Shown here piece after piece: positions 56,201-64,000 of a stretch of DNA of 64,000 bases; within the stretch, counting starts at the first letter, position 1; every line of letters begins with the position of its first letter. A program made the translations under genes and the position numbers. Under the pieces are notes generated by a model. That model did no database searches. It was not told where the DNA came from and was given only the letters and a program-made list of their open reading frames with translations. This stretch comes from Bathymodiolus brooksi (taxonomy: Eukaryota; Mollusca; Bivalvia; Mytilida; Modiolidae): positions 108,651,005-108,715,004 of the forward strand of contig OY804575.1 in NCBI GenBank assembly GCA_963680875.1, written 5' to 3'.

Positions 56201-59200
56201 GTGGTGTAAAAATCCAAAATTTCAGACGAACATGCATGTATCTGTATTTATAAACCTATAATTTTACAGGTACAATTATTTGATTCAAAAGCATATCCAT
56301 AAACTGATCTTTAAGTATTACAAATGGTTGAAGTAACTTAACAGATAATTATCTGGTAAATCCTGGTGCATTTCGTTGACATGGGGACATTTAAAAAGCT
56401 GTATTAAAAAGGATATCTATTTAGAATTTTTTATAACAAAGTGATCATGACTTCTCGGGTTATATACAGGTATATGCCTTTTATAAAACAATTTTATTCA
56501 AGGAGAATAAATAGAATTTATAATATTGACATTGTATAATATTAGTATTGATTTCCCATGCCTCTTTTATTAGCTATAAATGTGTCAGGTGTAATATGGG
56601 TAACTTACATCTGTGTGAATTCTGAATTATGTATAATCTACACCCATATTATTTTAGCTAGAAATAGACAATACATGTAATTAAATAGGACTATAGGGTT
56701 ATTGATTAACTTTCATACTTTTTTCCAACAACATGTACAAAAAATGTACATTATACTACTAGTCATGCTAGAGTTGATAGTGAGAAAAGCCCAGCTGTAA
56801 GGGAGGTGTCTTGAAACTGTCCCAGTTATCTGTGATGTAGCTAATTAGGAGATAATATCTATAGAATTATATTGGTTTCGTTGATATACATATAAATTGT
56901 CCTTCTGCTACCAGTGGATTATGATATTTCTCCTTTAGAGATAGATAAATTTTCAAATTTTTAATCTCAAGCTTTAATTAGGTCTTTAAAATTTGAAAAT
57001 TTAGTTATCAAGATTGGAGAAATAAAATGTATTTTAACCCACTGGTAGTCAGGATAATCTGTTTCTCCTTGGACCACAACAACAAAAATATTTTTACAAT
57101 TGTTAATTTCTGTCGTTAATGACTGTAAGAAAGGAAATTCTCATTCAGAAATTTAACCACCAATGCAAGGTACCATGTTTAAAAATATTAGGAACATTTA
57201 ACAAAGTCATAAACATACTAAGAATAGGAGAAATCAGTATAATAAATATTAAATATAGTATAACTAATCGTAGATTTTGAATATCAAAATAAGACCACAG
57301 GTGGCCGAAGTACGCATAAGGATTAAATGAGTTCCACCCACAAGTTTAATCATTAATGCATATTCGGTCACGATTGGTCAAGTCTTATTTTGATATTCAA
57401 AATGTATGATTTAGTTATACTGTTTGTTATATAGACTTTCAAAATTTCTTATTTACTATTTTTTTTATTTGTATATTTCATTCCACTCGTATGAATCTAC
57501 GAGCAATGATACTAAGGGGTTCAGCTGGAAGGATCTGCCATCTTGAAAATCCTACATGTCATATTTACAACAATGCACAAAAATAATTAAAATGTTTACC
57601 TTGAAAACTTATTTTAGTTAAATTAGATCATAATTGAAGCATACACGAAGCCAAATAACGTCTAATCTTTACATTTCGAACTGGAAGTCTTCATATGACG
57701 TCATGTTGGTTATGTGCTAAAGTCGTCAATAACATTTCGTGGATTTTTTTCAGTTTACAATTGTATGTCACTATGTGTATTCACCGTAACACAGCAAGGG
57801 ACGTAACCACCACACTTATAGTTGTGTAAAAGTAGTTCCGGTGGGAAAAAAACTGATATCTCACATGTGAGATACCGGAATTTATTTCACGGATAAATCC
57901 CCATAATTCACACCTATCTATATAATAATCTTTTTTTCTTCACTCTTTTCTCTGTTATTGTATGTTGATTGGTTTAGTCATTAATAGATGCATTGTATCT
58001 ACATTTACTGTACTACAAGAGTGAATAATTAAATTGGGACCCCATTAGCCAGGTTTAATTACACCAGTTCACATGGTTCTCATGGGTTGCATTTTGTAGA
58101 GCCTAGATTACCCTCAGCTTAAAATTATTTATTTTTCTTCATGTTTTTTAATTGAGACAAAGTGTGACAGAGGAATATTGGGTCATGATGAGTGTAGAAC
58201 TAAATTTCTCTTTCAAATCTATATTGACATTAGTCCTGTCTGCATTGTAATTCTGTGTCCTGTCTGCTTTGTAGTTCTATGTCCTGTCTGCTTTGTAGTT
58301 CTATGTCCTGTCTGCTTTGTAGTTCTATGTCCTGTCTACTTTGTAGTTCTATGTCTTGTCTACTTTGTAGTACTGTCTCCTGTCTGCTTTATAGTTCTGT
58401 GTCCTGTCTTCTTTGTAGTTCTATGTCCTGTCTACTTTGTAGTTCTGTGTCCTGTCTACTTTGTAGTTCTGTGTGCTGTCTACTTTGTAGTTCTGTGTCC
58501 TGTCTACTTTGTAGTTCTGTGTCCTGTCTACTTTGTAGTTCTGTGTCCTGTCTGCTTTGTAGTTTTATGTCCTGTCTACTTTGTAGTTTTATGTCCTGTC
58601 TATTTTGTAGTTCTATGTCCTGTCTGCTTTGTAGTTCTATGTCCTGTCTACTTTGTAATTCTGTGTCCTGTCTACTTTGTAGTTCAGTGTCCTGTCTACT
58701 TTGTAGTAATATATCCTGTCTGCTTTGTAATTCTGTGTCCTGTCTGATTTGTAGTTCTATGTCCTGTCTACTTTGTAGTTATATGTCCTGTCTACTTTGT
58801 AGTATGTCCTGTCTGCTTTGTAGTTCTATGTCCTGTCTACTTTGTAGTTCTGTGTCCTGTCTACTTTGTAGTTCTAGTCCTGTCTGATTTGTAGTTCTAT
58901 GTTCTGTCTACTTTGTAGTTCTATGTCCTGTCTACTTTGTAGTTCTATCTCCTGTCTGCTTTGTAGTTATATGTGCTGTCTGCTTTGTAGTTCTGTGTCC
59001 TGTCTGCTTTTTAGTTCTATGTCCTGTCTACTTTGTAGTTCTGTGTCTTGTCTACTTTGTTGTTCTGTGTCCTGTATACTTTGTAGTTCCGTGTCCTGTC
59101 TTCTTTGTAGTTCTGTGTCCTGTCTATTTTGTAGTTCTGTGTCCTGTCTGCTTTGTAGTTATATGTCCTGTCTACTTTGTAGTTCTGTGTCCTGTCTACT

Positions 59201-60137
59201 TTGTAGTTCTGTGTGCTGTCTACTTTGTAGTTCTGTGTCCTGTCTATTTTGTAGTTCTATGTCCTGTCTGCTTTGTAGTTCTATGTCCTGTCTACTTTGT
59301 AGTTCTATGTCCTGTCTGCATTGTTGTTCTATGTCCTTTCTGCTTTGTAGATCTATGTCTTGTCTGCTTTATAATTCTATGTCCTATCTTCTTTTCTATT
59401 TATTCCAGTCTTCAGTGTTAGTAATTTTTTCTATAAATTCTGAAGCGCATTGGTAGCGTAATGGTATAATCAGTATTTAGACAGGTATATTCTTCTACTT
59501 GTTCAACAAAAGAACTATCTATAAGTATGACTGAAATTTTGCATGCAGTCAAAGGAGGACTACTATCATACTATGACAAAGTATATTCACGTGGTAACAT
59601 CAATCAAAAGCACCACATCGGTGGCGTAATGGTTAGCGTGCTCGCCTCGACTGTGGTAGATCGTGGGTTCGAGCCCTCGTCGGGTCACACCAAAGACTAT
59701 GAAATTGGTATTTGTTGCTTCTCCGCTAAGTACGCAGCAATAAGGAGAAAGAGCAACGACTGGTTAGCTCGGAATCAGAATAATGTGTCTGAGTGGAGCG
59801 ACATGTGTAACCGTGGACTGTTGTTTCAGTGAGCTAGTACTATAAAAATCCAACTCAACGTGTTGGTCTAGAACAAAGCAGACCTCATCATCAGCTCATT
59901 GAAAATTAACTTGTTCTCACCATGATATAGCTGAAAAATTGCTGAATTGGCATTGAACAACAATCACTCACAGAGAATAATTGTGTATAGCTCATAAAGA
60001 GTTGTGCAAATTTGAAAATATTTTTATATTATTTTTTCAGTTTCGACTGGTTGCTGAGATAGTCTTTCCTCTGGCACTATTTTTAATTCTTGTGATTGTG
60101 AGAACAAGACCAGATCTAAAAGTTTATCAACCAGAAT
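53265..60137 (+). CDS. ABCA-subfamily transporter, first two coding exons
   Basis: Exon 53265-53367 has the ATG at 53302 and reads MGFGTQLRLLLWKNFTLRKR before a GTGAGA donor. Exon 60041-60137 reads FRLVAEIVFPLALFLILVIV and ends KVYQPE before GTAAGT. Joined in phase 0 they match the N-terminus of ABCA1/ABCA4-type lipid exporters: a cytoplasmic LRLLLWKN..LRKRQ segment, the first membrane helix, then the (Y)..ECHFPNKA extracellular start, whose Cys would complete on the next exon. Full-length ABCA proteins exceed 2,000 residues, so nearly all of the gene is beyond the window or in unplaced exons. No further exon was found between 60138 and 64000. The intervening intron is 6.7 kb and repeat-rich. 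Confidence 0.85.
53546..53757. repeat. 42-bp minisatellite, 5 copies
   Basis: The unit begins TATGACTTCTGTTAGTATTA and ends GTTTGGGTAACATG. Copies are essentially identical, which suggests recent expansion. It lies in the ABCA intron. Confidence 0.95.
54280..54560. repeat. Short tandem words (TTTATTGTGATATTACTTCA)
   Basis: ACATGTTTATTGTGATATTACTTC is repeated about three times at 54280-54340 (unit about 27 bp) and once more near 54520-54545. No gene. Confidence 0.7.
54840..55020 (+). repeat. Copy of the 11396-11830 dispersed repeat
   Basis: Shares TCTCTCACCTCAAATCATGG, GAACATAAAAA, GGGGGCAGGCACAAAAGTGT and GGCGGGATTAAAACAG with the block at 11396-11830. Confidence 0.55.
55095..55530. repeat. 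Diverged tandem repeat (CACCACTATCATGTGGTAGT)
   Basis: About ten imperfect copies of CACCACTATCATNTGGTAGT, separated by variable 10-40-bp spacers. Each unit is itself partly palindromic (ACTATCATGTGGTAGT). No gene. Confidence 0.8.
55640..56085. repeat. 65-bp tandem repeat
   Basis: Units share AAATTTATCAGTGACACTTC, AAATCCTGTCTGTTATTGGG and AGGTGCACTCAATACAAAAT. The four central copies (55810-56069) are spaced exactly 65 bp apart and nearly identical. The two to three copies before them are diverged. Confidence 0.92.
56900..57052. mobile_element. Foldback element
   Basis: The arms CTGCTACCAGTGGATTATGA...TTTCTCC and GGAGAAATAAAATG...CCACTGGTAGTCAG enclose a second inner pair, AAATTTTCAAATTTTTAA / TTTAAAATTTGAAAATTT. 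The plan is similar to the foldback at 27665-27828 (shared GGAGAAAT block). Confidence 0.75.
57254..57423. mobile_element. Foldback element
   Basis: The arms AGTATAACTAATCGTAGATT, TTGAATATCAAAATAAGAC and their inverse GTCTTATTTTGATATTCAAA...TTAGTTATACT enclose a 75-bp centre. Confidence 0.78.
58230..59400. repeat. 24-bp minisatellite, about 48 copies
   Basis: The unit is TCCTGTCTACTTTGTAGTTC plus TGTG or TATG, with scattered variants. Because 24 is a multiple of 3, frames of 185-210 codons run through it in more than one phase. Their Cys-rich SCLLCSS/PVCFVVLC translations are artefacts. It lies in the ABCA intron. Confidence 0.95.
59616..59971 (+). repeat. SINE-A, full-length copy
   Basis: The tRNA-like head CATCGGTGGCGTAATGGTTA and GGGTTCGAGCCCTCG precede the standard SINE-A body. 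It ends ACAATCACTCACAG, 69 bp before the second ABCA exon. Confidence 0.88.
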
Positions 60138-60169
60138 GTAAGTGTATCATGTACTAACTATCTATATTT

Positions 60170-60410
60170 TTAGCTCACCTTGCCAAAGGCAACGTGAGCT
60201 TTTGCCATCACTTGGCATCTGTCGTCTTTTCACATTTTAATATTCTCCTCTGAAACCTCTCAGCCTAATGAACTGAAACTTGGTAGGAAGCATCTATGGA
60301 AGGTCCTCTATAAAGATTGCACATTTCATCCCGATCCGTTAACAAACATGGTCACCACAGGCAATTCTTGTTTCTGATTGGCCGATTTGTTTAAATCTTC
60401 TCCTTCGAGA
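60170..60410 (+). repeat. Repeat-C, single unit with hairpin head
   Basis: It starts AGCTCACCTTGCCAAAGGCA followed by ACGTGAGCT, a stem-loop. CACTTGGCATCTGTCGTC, GAAACTTGGTAGGAAGCATC and CAGGCAATTCTTGTTTCTGA follow. It is just downstream of the second ABCA exon. Confidence 0.85.
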
Positions 60411-61329
60411 TCAAAAGCAAAATGTCAAAATTAACGATAAAGAATTATTACAGCATACACAATTTTTAACATGTAGGGGAAAAAAAGTTATTATTAAATT
60501 GTATAGAATATTGATTATAATCGCAATATAAATATTAGATTTAAATAATTTAATGAATACTGTACATGTTAAAATGGAAATATAAAAAAAATGATGAAAA
60601 GGTATAGATTTGTTTAAAATTTGATGCTTATCCAAAATTTATTTCCAATTCTTTATGAATGTAGTATTTGTTGATCATGCATAACATGGTATTGTGAAAT
60701 GTAGTATTTGTTGATCATGCAAAACATGGTATTGTGAAATGTAGTATTTGTTGATCATGCATAACATGGTATTGTGAAATGCACTTAAACAACTGGGAAG
60801 TACAAGGGTCTTAATGGTTAAGTTGAAGAATTAGAATGCTACATGGAATGTTGCATTTAATTTAATTCATGTACATTGTGATGTAATTTTAAAATTTAAC
60901 ATTTAAGTTAATTATATGCTTACAAGCTTAAACTAATTTGTGAAAATAAAAGGTTGTTTGTTTCATCAGGTTCCTATATCCTGTATATATAGTTCATATA
61001 TAAATATATATATATATATAATTCAAGTGTACATATATGTACAAATAAATATGAGCTTTTAGGTAAATAGAAAGCGATCAATGATTAAAGAGGGGGAGGT
61101 GTTAAGGTGCAAAATTGGCCCCACATTATATTAAAAAATAATGCTTGACATAGAATAAAAACAATTTACTAATTTAATTGTTATATAAACAAAATTTCAA
61201 AAAATATATCTTTCCGTGAAATTGAGTGTGTTATGACGTCATAATTAGACGGATAATGCTAAAAAATGGACTATAAACGATATATTTAAGGTACATTTTA
61301 GCTATTTTATATGAGATATTCCACCAACA

Positions 61330-61800
61330 CCAAATTGAGCAACCCCCCTCATAGATGGTGTGCCGGGGGTAGAATATGCACCAGGTTTCTCCGCCCTAGA
61401 GGCACTAGTCCTCCAAAAGGGGTCAACCCCGCGGGAACCCCTGGGTATAGAAATGGGACCGAGAGCTTCTTCGGCTTGAAGGGGCGTCCGTCGGTTGTGC
61501 GGGATGTAGAAATTCACAACCAACCCGTCCTGCGGATGAGACGTAAATAAAACCGAGATCCCGTGTTGAGAGATTGCCACCATCTCCGCACGTTAAAGAA
61601 CCCAGTGTTACAGCTCATTATGAGCATTATGCTCATGGTGAGTGGTCCATAAGAGACCTGTTGCACTGGCAAAATTATCCGTCCATACCCATCACCTTTC
61701 CTTGTTTCGAGTCCCTTGGCGTTTAAATTTTTAAATGTTCTCGTCCTGAATATAGCTGAAAAATTGCTCCCTGGACGTTTAAACACCAACCAAACAAACA
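61330..61800 (+). repeat. GC-rich dispersed repeat (retroelement 3' region-like)
   Basis: A block with GGGATGTAGAAATTCACAAC, CGGATGAGACGTAAATAAAA, CCGAGATCCCGTGTTGAGAG and ACGTTAAAGAACCCAGTGTT. It ends CTGAATATAGCTGAAAAATT and then an AAACAAAC tail. This phrase order is common in mollusc retroelement/SINE tails (from memory). The open frames on both strands here are not supported as genes. Confidence 0.6.
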
Positions 61801-62344
61801 AAAAACAAACAAACCAAATTGAGCAGTTGTTTTGAGCATAGAGGATTAATGATTGTATCAAAATATTTTGTTGGTGGAGGATTGTGGAGGTTGTTAAATA
61901 TTAATTTATTTATAACCTCGGCCAGACCCTTAAAAATCAATATTTTCACTCTTCTGATTGTATGAGAGTAGAGACCATTATGTATATATACACAATCTCT
62001 GTATATTTAATGAAATTCATCAGTAAATTACTTATGTTTCTGTAAATAATTGTATTTATTTTAAATACAGTTTGTGTACATTGAAACCAGGAGAAAAACT
62101 CAGTGCATGCAATCCGACATCAATGCTATAAAAAGAACTGGGGATTATAAGTACCATATATGGCCCCATATTTAATGAATCATTATCTTAGAAAATATTT
62201 GATTAAAATTTGATGTGTTTTATTTTATAGGCGACATGATACTTTTGATGTTAAAACTTGTTTCCAACAAAATCGATACGTATTTGACGTCATTGTGATG
62301 TCATGAGCGTTATTTGTTTTCTGTATTTCATGGAATATTGCCCG

Positions 62345-62497
62345 CGATATTTCGACGGTTTTCGAAGAAATTAGGCACCTCCGCAGTCGTGCACCAGAAA
62401 ATTATTTGACCAGATTATTAAAATAAATAAAACACAAATACTGTTAAAGTATTTTTTTGGTGCACGAGGTGTTAAATTTCTTGAAAAGCGACGGGAA
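62345..62497. mobile_element. Foldback element
   Basis: The arms CGACGGTTTTCGAAGAAATT...GCACCTCCGCAGTCGTGCACC and the inverse GGTGCACGAGGTGTTAAATT...AAAAGCGACGGG surround an AT-rich loop. Confidence 0.7.
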
Positions 62498-62825
62498 AAT
62501 GTTCAAATATTACAAGTGCTTAGATGACGTTTTGATGTTTGAGAAGCAATCTTTGCCGTAAAAAACGATGATATGTCGGCACGTAACAGTTATATAAGAT
62601 AAAAATAAAATAAACACCACTTCATCCAAAATAGTTTTTTTTCATAAGCCCCCAATTATTGATTATATATTTTCTTCCGGGATACTGAAATAGTTATTAC
62701 TACCAGGATATTGAGGTAGGTTTAATGGTCTATCGATGCTATTTCTAAAATGAAGTAAAATAGTTTGATCCAAAAGGAGTAGATATTTTTTGGGCACAAT
62801 CCAACAGATTTAGCTCTCACATTTT

Positions 62826-63989
62826 CAATTACAAGGTCCTTTTTCAAGGAGCTCTCCAAAGCAAAGGACAAATACCCCGATTTTAAATATATAGATATTT
62901 TAAATTCCCAATTACAATCATTTCAGTTAAAATTCACAGAGAGACTTGAAAACAGACTTTCAAGTAAGACTATTAAAGTTTTGTTATCAAATAGAAAATT
63001 GACAGGGAGGAAGCGAATTGCTTTTGATAGTAATGTGCATAAGATCACAATATTCTCAGATGAGTTAGAAAATGTAAAACAATTAAATTTTAGTTTACAA
63101 AAGTTTGAAAGCGACAACATAGAATTTGAAAAAAAGTGTTCTGATTTACATAATAGTTTACAGGAAGAAATATGTCTTTAGGGGGTTTTACTAGCAAAAA
63201 ACCAAAATCTGTCAAATCAACTTGACAGTCTGAAAGATACGAACAGTCGCCTTATAGATTATGTAAAATCAATCAATAAAAAAGTTGGAACCGCGAATAG
63301 TGGAAAAGAGTTTTCGGAAATTACCGAAAATAACAAATCAAGGAAAATAAAAAAATTTAATTCGAAGGCTGAGACTGCGCTTTGGTTTGCAGAGTCCTAT
63401 GGCCTTGTACCCCAGTAATTAAAATTAGAAAGTACTGATGGGCAGACTGCTAAAGTCGATTTCAATCTGTCGTCCAGCAAATCTTCATACCAAGATTTGC
63501 CTGAAGAAGAAAGACAAAAAATTAAAGATTTGTTATTTATTTTAGAAAAATTTAATGTTAGCGAGAGCGCTTATAGGGAACTGACAGCATTTTGTGATGG
63601 GTTACCACGAAAATATCTGGTTTCATCAATGCCAGGAAGATATTAACAGTTTATATCATTTTGAAAGAATTCCGGGAAATATCCCTGGTGCATATGTTAG
63701 TCTAGAAAGCGAAATTATCCGGTACATCAAGTATCATGTAAATCCTGAAACAGACAAGATAAAAATAGAAATTTCGGGAGACAGGTCAAAAGTTAGTAGA
63801 ATTTCAAACTTTGTCGTGTTGTCCTTTTCTGTAATTACCCATGATTTGACATTATCATCAAAAGATCAAAATGTTTTTTGCATTGTAAACTGTAAAGAAG
63901 ATTATGATCATTTAAAACTTGCTTGCAAACCCATTTTTCAGAAAATAAACACATTATACGAAAAAGTAAGTATTGAAGTGTCGAAGTGA
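62826..63989 (+). pseudogene. Conserved gene of unknown function, broken copy
   Basis: One frame runs from about 62826 through a coiled-coil-like part (LENVKQLNFSLQKFESDNIE), a TAG at 63179-63181, ALWFAESYGLVPQ, a TAA at 63416-63418 and LPEEERQKIKDLLFILEKF to CDGLPRKYLVSS. It then shifts by one base near 63600-63640. The next frame continues NSLYHFERIPGNIPGAYVSL, ISGDRSKVSRISNFVVLSFS and NVFCIVNCKEDYDHLKLACK to a stop at 63989. I recall this architecture (ALWF...YGL; ISGDG..V.R.SNFI.LSFS; NC.EDY) from multicopy genes of molluscs, cnidarians and fish, but I cannot name the family or a function. Multicopy, intronless and broken suggests a mobile origin. The final part may be truncated. Confidence 0.6.
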
Positions 63990-64000
63990 GGGGTAACATT

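Larger units (their letters stand above)
60411..62825. other. AT-rich stretch with repeats, no gene seen
   Basis: It holds a 40-bp repeat in three copies at 60661-60780 (GTAGTATTTGTTGATCATGC...), a TATATA run at 61000-61020 and the repeats listed separately below. No further ABCA exon could be identified, although one is expected somewhere downstream. Confidence 0.6.

Noticed and set aside
58178..59456. Open frames of 185-210 codons giving Cys-rich repeat proteins
   Set aside because: They run through a 24-bp minisatellite; a period divisible by three keeps several frames open at once. No start context or domain.
61302..61583. Overlapping 79- and 93-codon frames on both strands
   Set aside because: They lie in a GC-rich dispersed repeat tail and have no recognisable domain.

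Overview
The window looks like genomic DNA of a marine mollusc, probably a bivalve. The evidence is short exons split by long AT-rich introns, tRNA-derived SINEs, many MITEs and minisatellites, and repeat tails of a kind common in mytilid-like genomes. The assignment rests on gene structure and remembered repeat styles, not on a search.

Host genes. Three are readable. (1) The last four coding exons of DIMT1 (18S rRNA dimethyladenosine transferase) lie on + at 162-5307. (2) A full-length TTC4 gene (TPR co-chaperone) lies on - from 21525 to 7415, with 11 coding exons and 394 residues. One of its introns is a textbook U12-type AT-AC intron (15609-15951). DIMT1 and TTC4 are tail to tail. (3) The first two coding exons of an ABCA-subfamily transporter lie on + at 53265-60137. 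Their 6.7-kb intron is full of minisatellites.

Central element, 33071-41739. This is a complete insertion of a Polinton/adintovirus-like (Maverick) DNA element. It has AGT...ACT termini, inverted repeats of about 650-685 bp, and a perfect 6-bp target duplication TTCCTC. The paralogous unoccupied target repeat is at 43750-44149. Read left to right on + it carries: a CARD-domain gene fused to PC4-like domains; a Bcl-2-like (BH1) fragment; a CCAAT/TATA promoter; a gene with two tandem PC4-like domains; a packaging ATPase; two small conserved Polinton genes; a truncated integrase; a pVI/pX-like virion gene; the major capsid (hexon-like) gene; and an adenain-like protease. DNA polymerase B is absent. 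Most larger genes carry one to a few stops or frameshifts, so this is an endogenised copy. The inverted repeat includes the 3' end of the protease gene. This suggests the polymerase-bearing left arm was lost and the left end rebuilt as an inverted copy of the right end. Two host-type cell-death domains (CARD and Bcl-2) beside virion genes are the most interesting content of the window.

Other mobile DNA. There are two CAGTG-ended hAT-like elements with apparent 5-bp duplications. A Tc1/mariner element sits inside a SINE and itself holds a pogo-like MITE. A 528-bp Mutator-like element with a 9-bp duplication carries a RecQ-helicase-like fragment. A 3.3-kb MULE carries transposase, Ulp1-like and PHD-like remnants. 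A non-LTR retrotransposon is inserted in a 97-bp tandem array. Several foldback elements are present. At 48447-52805 there is an array of about eleven 332-bp dimers built from two diverged 166-bp monomers. The right edge holds a broken copy of a conserved, probably mobile, gene of unknown function.
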